From NCBI RefSeq assembly GCF_029350945.1, contig NZ_JARKMS010000004.1, positions 217,845-281,844 of the forward strand: a DNA stretch of 64,000 nt, in the 5' to 3' direction. The notes below the pieces were generated by a model. The model was not told the origin of the DNA, made no database searches, and worked only from the letters and a program-made list of their open reading frames with translations. The DNA is from Maribacter huludaoensis (GTDB lineage: Bacteria; Bacteroidota; Bacteroidia; Flavobacteriales; Flavobacteriaceae). Both the position numbers and the translations under genes were made by a program. This document shows positions 37,464-46,301 of the stretch, in pieces. Position 1 is the stretch's first letter. Each line of letters opens with the position of its first letter.

Positions 37464-38571
37464 AGTACAAGCAGCTGTTGCCACTGGTGATGGAAAGTTT
37501 ATAATAGATACCATTACAATTGATGAGCCTAAGAGCGATGAGGTTTTGGTAAAAATGAAGGCTGCCGGACTATGTCATACGGACTACGATTCCCTTACTT
37601 GGGGCAAACCCATAGTTATGGGGCATGAAGGCGCTGGTGTAGTTGAAAAAGTGGGGAATTGTAATTTAGAATTTGAAGCGGGGGACCAAGTCATTTTAAA
37701 TTGGGCAACACCGTGTATGTACTGTTTTCAATGCCAAGAAGGCAATCAGCATATTTGTGATAATAACTCTCCTGTAGTAGCAGGTGGTAACGGTCATACG
37801 CCTGGGCATGCAACGTTAGAAAGTACAAAATGGCGGGGCATGGCAATAGAACGTTCCTTTAATTTAGGCTCTTTAAGCGAATATGTACTGGTGAAAGCAT
37901 CAGCTTTGGTGAAGGTAAAAGAGGCATCATTGAATTTCTCAGCTGCCGCCATAGTTAGTTGTGGGGTGATGACGGGTTACGGCTCCGTAGTAAACGCCGC
38001 AAAATTAGATGCAGGTAGCACAGCTGTAATTTTGGGTTGTGGAGGTGTTGGCCTAAATGTAATCAACGCCTGTAAAATTTCAGGAGCCAATAGGATTATT
38101 GCGATAGATATTAACCCCACCAAGTTGGAAATGGCCAAAACTTTTGGGGCAACGGATGTTATTTTAGCTCAAAAAGAGGATGTGGGATTACTGAATGCGG
38201 CATCCCAAGTAAAAAACCTTCTAGGAAATAAAATGGCGGACTATGCTTTTGAATGTACCGCCATACCTGCATTAGGTGCAGCTCCTTTGGCTATGGTACG
38301 TAATGCGGGAACGGCTGTTCAGGTTAGTGGAATTGAAGAAGAAATAACCATAGACATGCGCTTGTTCGAATGGGATAAGATTTATATGAATCCGCTTTAC
38401 GGCAAATGTCGCCCACAAATAGATTTTCCTAAAATAATGGGCTTATATAAAAAGGGCGAATTATTGTTGGATGAAATGATTACCAAAGAATATGAACTGC
38501 ACCAACTTGATGAAGCCTTTGATGATATGTTGAAAGGTAAAAACGCAAAAGGTGTCATCGTTTTTAAATAA
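37453..38571 (+). CDS. Zinc-dependent alcohol dehydrogenase (class III-like), P450 cassette
   Basis: A 372-residue medium-chain dehydrogenase. Catalytic zinc ligands include Cys41 (GLCHTD) and His58-Glu59 (GHEG); the structural zinc site is complete (Cys88, Cys91, Cys94, Cys102). The NAD-binding motif is GCGGVG near residue 195. It resembles glutathione-dependent formaldehyde dehydrogenases in layout, and formaldehyde is the by-product of the P450, but dehydrogenases in the same position in Zobellia and Formosa were reported as unusual alcohol dehydrogenases rather than simple formaldehyde dehydrogenases. Role in removing the C1 product or a related aldehyde or alcohol is therefore inferred. 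Confidence 0.88.
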   Translation: MPIKVQAAVATGDGKFIIDTITIDEPKSDEVLVKMKAAGLCHTDYDSLTWGKPIVMGHEGAGVVEKVGNCNLEFEAGDQVILNWATPCMYCFQCQEGNQHICDNNSPVVAGGNGHTPGHATLESTKWRGMAIERSFNLGSLSEYVLVKASALVKVKEASLNFSAAAIVSCGVMTGYGSVVNAAKLDAGSTAVILGCGGVGLNVINACKISGANRIIAIDINPTKLEMAKTFGATDVILAQKEDVGLLNAASQVKNLLGNKMADYAFECTAIPALGAAPLAMVRNAGTAVQVSGIEEEITIDMRLFEWDKIYMNPLYGKCRPQIDFPKIMGLYKKGELLLDEMITKEYELHQLDEAFDDMLKGKNAKGVIVFK

Positions 38572-38574
38572 GTT

Positions 38575-39384
38575 ATGCAAGGATCATTTAGAACTATAGA
38601 ACTTTCAGATACTAAATTAGAATTTGACGGACTCCGATTTCTAACGGTAAAAACGCCAAATTTAAAGGGTAGGGGAGATATTTGCGTATTTGTACCCAAG
38701 ACAAAAAAACCACTTACCAATTTACCCATTTATATTTTGTTACATGGCGTATACGGTAGTGCTTGGGTTTGGGCCTTAAAAGGAGGTGCACATAAATCGG
38801 CACAAGAAATGATGAACAATGGAAAAATAGAACCGGCCATTATTGCAATGCCATCCGATGGATTGTGGGGAGATGGTTCTGCTTATTTTCCACATCACAG
38901 CAAAGATTTTGCAAAATGGATTGTTGAAGATGCGCCTTTGGCCATCCAAGAAAATATTCCGGAAGCAGGTAAAAAAAGTAAACTTTGCATTGGCGGTTTA
39001 TCCATGGGAGGTTACGGAGCCTTGAGTTTAGGCGCAAAATATTCTGATAAGTTTAGTGCCATTTCTGCACACAGTGCCATTACCAAATTAGAAGAAATGG
39101 AACTTTTTGTAGAAGAACCTTTAAATGATTATTTAGAAAGTGCAAGTCAACCCAATGTGCTAGATGTGATTGCCGATAACAAAACTACATTGCCACCGTT
39201 ACGGTTTGATTGTGGCAAAGCAGACCAATTAATCGCTGGTAATAGAGATTTACATGCACAATTAACCGAATTGCGAATACCGCATGAATATTTTGAATTT
39301 AGTGGCGGTCATCAATGGGAATACTGGCAAGAACATATACGTAAAACCTATTTGTTCTTCAATGCCTCAATCGCCCATAAATAA
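38575..39384 (+). CDS. Esterase D / S-formylglutathione hydrolase-like serine hydrolase
   Basis: A 269-residue alpha/beta hydrolase with oxyanion region LLHGVYGS (near residue 56), nucleophile Ser143 in GLSMGGYG, acid Asp in RFDCGKAD, and catalytic His in GGHQWEYW near the C-terminus. The esterase D family hydrolyses S-formylglutathione, which would follow the dehydrogenase in formaldehyde detoxification; a carbohydrate esterase role is the alternative. No signal peptide. Its last 18 bases overlap the 3' end of the convergent TRAP permease gene. Confidence 0.85.
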   Translation: MQGSFRTIELSDTKLEFDGLRFLTVKTPNLKGRGDICVFVPKTKKPLTNLPIYILLHGVYGSAWVWALKGGAHKSAQEMMNNGKIEPAIIAMPSDGLWGDGSAYFPHHSKDFAKWIVEDAPLAIQENIPEAGKKSKLCIGGLSMGGYGALSLGAKYSDKFSAISAHSAITKLEEMELFVEEPLNDYLESASQPNVLDVIADNKTTLPPLRFDCGKADQLIAGNRDLHAQLTELRIPHEYFEFSGGHQWEYWQEHIRKTYLFFNASIAHK

Positions 39385-40644
39385 GTCCGGTAAAAACAGT
39401 GTTATTTGTGGAAATAGGGTAATTAAAATCAGTACTAAAAAGCTGATACCCAAATACGGTAAATTTGCTTTACTTACCTTTTCTAAAGGCACCTTTCCAA
39501 TACCAGATGCTACAAATAAACACACCCCCAATGGTGGTGTAGTTAAACCAATGATCAAGTTCAGTAATGCAATAATGGCAAAGTGAATAGGGTCAATATC
39601 CACACTTAACGCTACCTTTAATAAAATAGGAAACAGAATTAAAAGTGCCGCTATGGTTTCCATAAACGTGCCAACTAATATTAAGAGCAAGTTTATAAGT
39701 AATAGTACCACATATTTGTTGTCTGAAAAGCCAAGAATCATATTTGAAATCTCATGTGGAACTTTTTCAGAAACCAATATGTAACCAAATAGATTGGCGA
39801 AACCGATAAGCACCATTAAACTGGCTGAAGTTTTCATGGCATCTATTAAAATTGCCATGGTCTTTTTAAAGTTGAGTCTCCTATAAACGAAAGTGCCCAC
39901 TAAAAAAGCATAGAGTACCGCAATTATAGATGCCTCTGTAGGTGTAAAAACACCACCAATGATTCCGAAAAGGATAATGAACGTCATTAGCAAAGACCAG
40001 AATGTATCTATAAAACCTGTAAATATCTGTTTAAAGGAACTTCGCTTGTATTTTGGATATTTTCTTTTTTTTGCAATGTAGTAGGTGAGCGCCAACATCG
40101 CTACACCCAATAATAACCCGGGCAAGGCTCCGGCTAAAAATAATTTACCTACAGAAAGACCACTTAGGGTAGCCGCAATGATCATAGGAACGCTTGGCGG
40201 AATTATTGGTCCTACGGTAGAAGAAGAAGCGGTTACGGCGCAGGCAAAATCGGCATCGTAACCTTCCTTTTTCATGGCAGGAATCATAACGGAACCAATA
40301 CTGGCAGTATCTGAAATAGCTGTGCCCGAAATACCGGCAAATAACATAGAAGAACCAATGTTTGCGAGAGCAAGTCCACCGGGTACGTGACCAATAAGAT
40401 GATTACAGAACTTAATGATTTTAGAGGTAAGTCCACCTTGGTTCATGAGGTTTCCTGCAATGATGAATCCTGGTATGCTTAATAATACAAAAACATCAAT
40501 GCCAGAATACATTTTCATGGGCATGATAATAAGATCGGTACCATTGAAAATAAGAAATGCCATACACGAAATTCCTAATGAAAAAGCAATGGGAAATCGT
40601 AATAATAAACAAATGACAAAGACGACAAGAAGTATAATGATCAT
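39367..40644 (-). CDS. dctM: TRAP transporter large permease (DctM)
   Basis: Inner-membrane subunit of 425 residues with about twelve hydrophobic segments that carries substrate using a sodium or proton gradient. Typical DctM blocks are SIPGFIIAGNLMNQGG, SSMLFAGISGTAISDTASIGSVMIPAM and LNLIIGLTTPPLGVCLFVASG. Its start overlaps the DctQ stop by four bases (ATGA), showing translational coupling. Its 3' end overlaps the esterase gene on the other strand by 18 bases. Confidence 0.96.
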   Translation of the reverse strand: MIIILLVVFVICLLLRFPIAFSLGISCMAFLIFNGTDLIIMPMKMYSGIDVFVLLSIPGFIIAGNLMNQGGLTSKIIKFCNHLIGHVPGGLALANIGSSMLFAGISGTAISDTASIGSVMIPAMKKEGYDADFACAVTASSSTVGPIIPPSVPMIIAATLSGLSVGKLFLAGALPGLLLGVAMLALTYYIAKKRKYPKYKRSSFKQIFTGFIDTFWSLLMTFIILFGIIGGVFTPTEASIIAVLYAFLVGTFVYRRLNFKKTMAILIDAMKTSASLMVLIGFANLFGYILVSEKVPHEISNMILGFSDNKYVVLLLINLLLILVGTFMETIAALLILFPILLKVALSVDIDPIHFAIIALLNLIIGLTTPPLGVCLFVASGIGKVPLEKVSKANLPYLGISFLVLILITLFPQITLFLPDLFMGD

Positions 40645-41108
40645 GGTTTAGGCATTTTAGTGTTTTTTGGTTTTTCGTTTAAAAGATGAACAAGAATAGA
40701 AATACCCAGAATTGCAATTCCTGAAAACGATATGGCCATAGGATATTTTAAGCTTGGCGATTTTTCTACGGTCCCCATCATTAAGAATTCAAAAGCGTGG
40801 TAGGTAAAAACTAGAATGAAAAGAGAAGTGATGATCCAGATAAAATATTGAAGGAGTTCTTGATTTTTTTGACTGAATTTTTCGACCAAGAATCCGAAAT
40901 TAACGTAGTAAGCACCCCTAACTGCCAAACCTGCTGCAAAGGCAATAGCATAAATAAATGCAACTCTGGCGGCTTCTTCAGTCCAAGAAGGTGCCTTGGT
41001 CATAAAAAATCGACCGTAAATTTGAACTAGTGTAATGCCAACAAAAAGTAAGGTACTTATGATAGTGCCCCATTTCATTGCTTTTCTGAAAAATTTAAAT
41101 AAAGACAT
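40641..41108 (-). CDS. dctQ: TRAP transporter small permease (DctQ)
   Basis: A 155-residue membrane protein with four hydrophobic segments, the size and layout of DctQ. The segment TKAPSWTEEAARVAFIYAIAFAAG (WTEE near residue 42) is the family hallmark. It overlaps the DctP stop by one base and the DctM start by four, so all three genes form one unit. Confidence 0.93.
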   Translation of the reverse strand: MSLFKFFRKAMKWGTIISTLLFVGITLVQIYGRFFMTKAPSWTEEAARVAFIYAIAFAAGLAVRGAYYVNFGFLVEKFSQKNQELLQYFIWIITSLFILVFTYHAFEFLMMGTVEKSPSLKYPMAISFSGIAILGISILVHLLNEKPKNTKMPKP

Positions 41109-42091
41109 TAAGGTAAATTTTGTTTTACAGTGTTATATATTTCTTGCATTTCCGGAGATAGGGTATCGTAGATTGTTGTGCCACATTTTTCTATAAAAGC
41201 GGCATTGTCCACATTGACGAAAACCATGCCTTTTGCTTCAAGTTCTTCTCTGATTTTCTTTTCATTTTCAAGAAATAATTGCTGATGGTAGGTAATCATT
41301 TCTTCCGATGCTTCCAAGAATATAGCTTTAAGGTCTTCTGGTAATTTCTGAAACGATTTTTCACCTATTACGGGGTATGACCAGCTAACTACATGGTTGG
41401 TAAGGTTCACGTATTTTTGAACCTCATAAAATCCGGAAACCTTAATAAGTGCCAAAGGATTTTCTTGTGCATCAATGGTTCCTTGTTGTAGAGAGGTAAA
41501 AACTTCAGAAAATGCCATAGGTGTAGTTTTTGCCCCTAAAGCATCCCAAGCAGAAACAAAAGAAGGTACATTGGGTACGCGCAAGATTAGACCTTGTAGA
41601 TCATCTGGGTGGGTAATTGGCTTATTAGAAGTTAGCTGTCTTACACCAGCTTGAAAGTAACCCAAAGGTTTTAAGCCTGTTTTCTCTAACATTTCCTTGG
41701 ATATTCGTTTTCCCAAAGGTCCTTGCATCAAAATTTCAACATCATCTGGGGTCTTTAAAAGAAATGGTAACTCGCAAAAGGTCATTATCTCTGTCCAATT
41801 ACTAAGAAGGGAACTAGTTGTGGTCATATCTAATACACCGGCCTGTATCATACGTATTGCCTCAACTTCCTTGGCAAGTTGCTCAGAAGGAAAAGTTTCC
41901 AATACTAATCGTCCATTGGATTTTTCCTTTAATCGTTCACCAAAAAAAATAAACGCCTTGTGCCAAGAATGGTCTTCATTAACAAGTAGGCTTGCTTTTA
42001 AAACATAGGGTTCTTGGTTTTTGTTATTACAGCCAAATAAGCATATTACGAGAAACGACAGGAGTAGTCCCGTTACTCTTTTTAAAAACAT
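41108..42091 (-). CDS. dctP: TRAP transporter solute-binding lipoprotein (DctP)
   Basis: A 327-residue binding protein of the DctP family. Signal with lipobox CLFGC (about Cys21) anchors it to the membrane. The family pattern runs through NEDHSWHKAFIFFGERLKEKSNGRL, the substrate-carboxylate Arg region LRVPNVPSF (near residue 165) and QQGTIDAQENPL. DctP proteins usually bind acids such as uronates or aldonates through that Arg. In this locus an acidic galactan product, for example an oxidised anhydrogalactose or galactonate made in the periplasm, would fit; this is an inference. Confidence 0.93.
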   Translation of the reverse strand: MFLKRVTGLLLSFLVICLFGCNNKNQEPYVLKASLLVNEDHSWHKAFIFFGERLKEKSNGRLVLETFPSEQLAKEVEAIRMIQAGVLDMTTTSSLLSNWTEIMTFCELPFLLKTPDDVEILMQGPLGKRISKEMLEKTGLKPLGYFQAGVRQLTSNKPITHPDDLQGLILRVPNVPSFVSAWDALGAKTTPMAFSEVFTSLQQGTIDAQENPLALIKVSGFYEVQKYVNLTNHVVSWSYPVIGEKSFQKLPEDLKAIFLEASEEMITYHQQLFLENEKKIREELEAKGMVFVNVDNAAFIEKCGTTIYDTLSPEMQEIYNTVKQNLP

Positions 42092-42381
42092 TTATGGTTG
42101 ATTAAGTTGATATAATTCACCTTTAAAGTACAATTTTTTAATGGTTTCGTTAATGGTACTTTTTTAATTCATTTTAATAGTCTAGACACATTTTTATAAA
42201 TAATGTGCTGTTTTTAAGGGGTAAGTCCTGTAATTAGGTCTTTGTTGAAATAGTTTATACATATGAGTATCAGTAAATGTTCAGGGCTATGTCAGTTTTT
42301 GTCTAGTTGTTTAATCAAGGTTTTTATTCTTATAACTGTACCTTGAAATCGGTTTTCAACCAAGCTTAAATCAACTCACTC
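42092..42381. promoter_or_regulatory. Divergent control region between TRAP and agarase genes
   Basis: A 290-base AT-rich gap with no ORF. TGTCTAGTTGT lies at 42300-42310 (preceded by TTTT), 71 bases before the agarase start, identical to 4822-4832. The inverted core CTAGACA is at 42182-42188, about 90 bases before the DctP start, so each promoter direction has a copy. No clear -7/-33 promoter elements could be fixed. Confidence 0.4.
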
Positions 42382-43428
42382 ATGAAATTTAAATTATTAA
42401 TACTTTCTTCATTAATCCTTTTTCTGCTAACAGCATCTAATTGTAGTTCTGGTTCTGATGTTAATGAAACTCCTAATGTGGAAGTGGACAATACAGATCC
42501 AAAAGCAGACGAGGAGAAAGAGGAAGTGGCAGAAGAAGATTACAGTACAATGGCGGTTCCTGCAGATCCAGGTTCAGGATTGGAATGGGAATTTCAAAAT
42601 TTTTCAGATGATTTTGAATATGAGGCACCAGCAGGTAATAAAGGCGATGCCTTTTTTAATAAATGGGATGACTTTTACCATAATAATTGGTCTGGACCGG
42701 GCTTGACAGAATGGAGTAGGGATATCCCATTTGTAGCCGATGGTTTATTGCAAATACCGGCGAAAAGAAAAGCAGGTACAGATAAAATAAGCACAGGTTG
42801 CATTACGAATAAAACGAGGGTTCAGTATCCTGTTTATGTAGAGGCAAGAGCTAAAATCATGAACTCCGTTTTAGCCAACGGTATTTGGATGTTAAGTCCA
42901 GATGATACACAAGAAATAGATATAATGGAAGCTTATGGAGCGGCATATTCGGAAAGTGCCCAAGCGAGCCATTCATGGTATGAAGTTAGAATGCATATTA
43001 GTCACCATGTATTTATAAGGGACCCATTTCAAGATTATCAGCCTAAAGATGCAGGTTCGTGGTTTATGAAAGATAATATTAAATGGAGAGAGGACTACCA
43101 TACCTATGGTGTATACTGGAAAGACCCATGGCATTTGGAGTACTACATAGACGGGGAGTTGATTAGGACCGTTTCTGGTAAAGATCAAATAGATCCTTTG
43201 TTTTACACAAATGCAACTAACCCAGGCGATACTAATGCTGATACACGCACAGGTCTAAGTAAAGAAATGGATATTATTATAGATGTTGAAGATCAAGACT
43301 GGCGATCTAGTCCAGCATCGGGAAATCAATCGGATACATATACACCAACGGATAATGAGCTTTTAGATACTGAAGCCCATACACTGAAGGTAGACTGGAT
43401 AAGAATATACAAACCAGTGGAAAAATAG
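42382..43428 (+). CDS. GH16 beta-agarase, lipoprotein
   Basis: An endo-beta-agarase cutting beta-1,4 bonds of agarose to neoagaro-oligosaccharides. Lipobox TASNC (Cys21) and an acidic linker (residues 30-55) hold the enzyme off the outer membrane. Catalytic motif EIDIME gives Glu178, Asp180, Glu183. Blocks WSGPGLTEW (residues 103-111) and HHVFIRDPFQDYQPKDAGSW are closely like the Zobellia beta-agarases AgaA and AgaB, so the activity call is firmer than for the other two GH16. There is no C-terminal sorting domain. It stands alone, followed by a terminator hairpin, and its products feed the GH117/L-AHG operon downstream. Confidence 0.93.
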   Translation: MKFKLLILSSLILFLLTASNCSSGSDVNETPNVEVDNTDPKADEEKEEVAEEDYSTMAVPADPGSGLEWEFQNFSDDFEYEAPAGNKGDAFFNKWDDFYHNNWSGPGLTEWSRDIPFVADGLLQIPAKRKAGTDKISTGCITNKTRVQYPVYVEARAKIMNSVLANGIWMLSPDDTQEIDIMEAYGAAYSESAQASHSWYEVRMHISHHVFIRDPFQDYQPKDAGSWFMKDNIKWREDYHTYGVYWKDPWHLEYYIDGELIRTVSGKDQIDPLFYTNATNPGDTNADTRTGLSKEMDIIIDVEDQDWRSSPASGNQSDTYTPTDNELLDTEAHTLKVDWIRIYKPVEK

Positions 43429-43453
43429 TTGTTAGTTTATTTAATTGAGTTAA

Positions 43454-43485
43454 GGGCATGGGGTTGTTACCATGCTCTTTTTTTC
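43454..43485 (+). terminator. Rho-independent terminator after beta-agarase
   Basis: GGGCATGG (43454-43461) pairs with CCATGCTC (43470-43477), one G-T pair, loop of eight bases, followed by a run of eight T. It lies 25 bases after the agarase stop and marks this as a single-gene unit. Confidence 0.8.
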
Positions 43486-43654
43486 ATTCATAAATATTAT
43501 TGCTAATGTAGTCTAGTAAATACTCTTGGTCTATTTTGTTGAGAATTATATAGATTTTTTACATAATGTAATTAAAACATTGATAATCATCAATTTAATT
43601 AAAATAAGAGTTTTCTTTTTTTCTTTTCATATGGTTTACTTTTAAAATAGACCC

Positions 43655-43667
43655 TTTTTGTCTAGCT
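43655..43667 (+). promoter_or_regulatory. TTTTTGTCTAGCT element upstream of TPR/LuxR regulator
   Basis: TTTTTGTCTAG here matches 42296-42306 upstream of the agarase gene at all 11 bases. The distances to the start codons are nearly equal (72 and 73 bases after the 13-base site). The 311-base gap 43429-43739 otherwise holds only the agarase terminator and AT-rich DNA. Confidence 0.35.
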
Positions 43668-43739
43668 TATTCTATAAAATATTTTAATCAATAAGTTATT
43701 GTATATTTAAAGGTATAATAACTTCCTATTTGTACAGTT

Positions 43740-45386
43740 TTGAAAAACCCTTTTTCTAGTTTATTATCAAGTATTACTTCTATTCTTATTATAGTATGCT
43801 TGTCTTTTAGTGGAGATGTTTTTGCCCAAGAAAACCAGACTAATAATGAAATTAGCGAGAATTACTTATTAAGTTCCAATGAAGAGAAATACGAAAATTC
43901 TGAGGAGTTAATTAAAGAACTTCGTATAAAACACGAAACCTTACTTCAAAAAGGCGATACTTTAAAAGGTATTGGTGTTTTAATGCAACTGGCAGATGTA
44001 TTTGGGCACAGGGCAGATTATGCTAATTCCTATGATGTATTTTGGCAATCTCTTTTTTTGGCGGATAGGGTTCAGAATGACTCCTTAGATGCCTTGATAT
44101 CATGGCGTTTAGGTAGGTTCTATAGTTTTTATAAACGAGAAAAAGAATCTCTTAAATATTTAAATAAGGCATTAAGCATTAGAAAAAATATGGTTGAAAA
44201 AGGTGAAACGGATTCCGCCTATTTAGTACTAAATTATTTTTCGTTCGTAAATACCTATAGAGAGTTTGATATGCCAGAACTGGCAAGTAAATATTTAGAT
44301 AGTTGTTTAATATATTACAAAGATGTAAAAAATCAATTACCCATGCCGGAATTGAATTTTGAGAAGGCATTTATACTATCTAAAACAGGTCATAATGAAG
44401 AAGCACTTGAATTATTTAAGAGTTTAGAACCCTATTTTTTGAATAAAAGACCTTCATATATGGTTTTAGGCTATACCTACTGGGGGGATATTTTACAGAA
44501 TTTAGGAGATTTAAATGGTAGTGTTGACTACTACGAAAAAGCTATTAAAACATCAGAAAAATATAAACGGCATATTGATTTTACACCTCTAATCTATGAG
44601 CGCTTAACGGAGCATTATAAAAAACAAGGAAATTATCAAAAAGCATACGAGAATTTGAAAATAGCAAAAAATCTAGATGCACTGTTTTTTGATGGTAGAA
44701 GTTCTATGAACAAATCTATGTTAGAGATACGGGATGACTTTAGAATTGAAAAGCAACGTCAATTGGATCTAATACAACAACAGCGATTTGAAAAGCTAAA
44801 ACAAGAAGAGAAAATTTCAATGTTGCAGCGTGTAATTTTGTTGGGCACTATAGTCTTTATTTTAATATTGGCATTTTTCTTTTTTAGACACCTTCGCAAT
44901 AAGCACAAGTTAGAAAAACAGCTAATTAGACGAAATAAAGAATTGGAAATACAAAAGGCTAACGAATTGTTGGAGTTGAAAAACAAAGAACTAGCTGCAT
45001 CGGTATTACAGCTTGTTGAGAAAGACGAATTTCTAAAAGATTTAAAAGAGAAATTAAAATCCAATAAGGACAATTTACAGCAATCAGAGATAAATAAATT
45101 ATTACGAACCATATCTGTCAATAATACTAATAATTGGGAGGAGTTTAGATTAAGGTTTACTGCTGTCAATGAAAAGTTCTATAAAAAATTGACCAAAAAA
45201 TACCCCAATCTTACGCAAAGCGACCATAAAGTTTGTGCTCTTATTAAATTGAATTTTTCCAGTAAGGATATGGCCAGATTGCTTGGTATTTCTGTAGAAT
45301 CTGTGCATACTACCCGTTATAGGTTACGTAAAAAATTGAAACTGGAAAGAAAGGAAAACCTTGAAGATTTTATAGCACAGTTATAA
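43740..45386 (+). CDS. Membrane TPR protein with C-terminal LuxR-type helix-turn-helix
   Basis: A 548-residue hybrid regulator typical of Flavobacteriia. Order: signal peptide (to about residue 30, FAQ), tetratricopeptide repeats in the periplasm (about 60-340), one transmembrane helix (about 363-382, ILLGTIVFILILAFFFF), a charged coiled coil in the cytoplasm (about 390-470) and a LuxR-like helix-turn-helix at the end (LTQSDHKVCALIKLNFSSKDMARLLGIS; SVESVHTTRYRLRKKL). It should sense a periplasmic or envelope signal and bind DNA while membrane-bound. A TTG start at 43740 is used as the first codon giving a full signal peptide. It sits between the agarase and the L-AHG operon, probably controlling both. 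Confidence 0.88.
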   Translation: MKNPFSSLLSSITSILIIVCLSFSGDVFAQENQTNNEISENYLLSSNEEKYENSEELIKELRIKHETLLQKGDTLKGIGVLMQLADVFGHRADYANSYDVFWQSLFLADRVQNDSLDALISWRLGRFYSFYKREKESLKYLNKALSIRKNMVEKGETDSAYLVLNYFSFVNTYREFDMPELASKYLDSCLIYYKDVKNQLPMPELNFEKAFILSKTGHNEEALELFKSLEPYFLNKRPSYMVLGYTYWGDILQNLGDLNGSVDYYEKAIKTSEKYKRHIDFTPLIYERLTEHYKKQGNYQKAYENLKIAKNLDALFFDGRSSMNKSMLEIRDDFRIEKQRQLDLIQQQRFEKLKQEEKISMLQRVILLGTIVFILILAFFFFRHLRNKHKLEKQLIRRNKELEIQKANELLELKNKELAASVLQLVEKDEFLKDLKEKLKSNKDNLQQSEINKLLRTISVNNTNNWEEFRLRFTAVNEKFYKKLTKKYPNLTQSDHKVCALIKLNFSSKDMARLLGISVESVHTTRYRLRKKLKLERKENLEDFIAQL

Positions 45387-46301
45387 ATGGATTTAAAAGA
45401 TTATTTCTACATTTTAATTGTTGATGAACGGTAGTCTATATTCGTAGATTCTTAATTTTTAAGGGATTATAATATTTGTTTATCACTATAGCGGACTTTG
45501 GAAGGTAATACGTTTGCTAAAAATTATCTACGGACAGATTTTTATTCCTGTTTTACTAATTTGTGTTGCACTTGGTGCCCAGTCTTACCGTACTTTTTTT
45601 TCAGTGGTCCTACTATACTTTTTAAAACCTTGGTAAGGTAATTTAATACAGCGTCCTTAACATCGTCATAATAAAAGTATCAAAGTATCGTAGCCTGCTA
45701 TTTTATGTAAGATTGATAAAGCCCTTGAACGCACCTTTGGTTAATAGCACTTTACATGAAAACATTGATCAAATGATTTCTTTTTTAAATTGAAAAAGAA
45801 TTTTGTGACTAAATATGGCTGAACATATACTGGACTATTTCTATTCTCTAATACAAATATGAAATAGTACTGTTTGCATTGATACAATGAAAACAGATTT
45901 TTGGGAGCACTTGTAATCAAGTAGCAATTCTTCATACTATTTATAGCATTGATCATTTGTAGTATTGCTTAGCTAATATGGTGCTTAAACTAGCGCGTTA
46001 AAGAGGTAGTTTAACCCAATGAAGTAAAACAATGAGCCACGGATTTGTTGAATTAAATGTATGTACAGTTTTTGTTCAGTAGGTATTTCAATGTAGATAA
46101 GCCGTTATTTCTAAATTGCTTCTCATTATCGATATGATAATTGTCTATTGAAAAAAATATGAAAATGAAATTGTTGCCAAGTAAAAAGTAAACAATTAAT
46201 AAGCATATAACATTTTGTTTTTGATAGAAACATAATTCATTTTCTATTTAAAATGATGATTGCAATAGACAATGTAGTAATAATCAATATGGAAAAAATC
46301 C
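45387..46301. other. 915-base gap with a possible decayed gene fragment
   Basis: No intact gene is seen. On the minus strand, about 45670 down to 45546, an open stretch reads FYYDDVKDAVLNYLTKVLKS and continues to HKLVKQE and a stop, with protein-like composition; just upstream a different frame continues plausibly (RALSILHKIAGYDT), as if joined by a frameshift. This may be the tail of a decayed gene, of unknown family. The part next to 46302 is AT-rich and should hold the promoter of the GH117/L-AHG operon. The short minus-strand ORF at 45741-45956 does not look like protein. Confidence 0.35.

Noticed and set aside
39284..39586. Plus-strand ORF across the esterase/DctM junction
   Set aside because: It is an antisense shadow of DctM joined to another frame of the esterase.
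45564..45573. TGTTGCACTT, a partial copy of the AraC motif
   Set aside because: Only ten bases match, it is 728 bases from the next start codon, and it lies in the possible decayed coding stretch.
45741..45956. Minus-strand ORF of 71 codons
   Set aside because: AT-rich gap, low-complexity composition, no recognisable start context or family.
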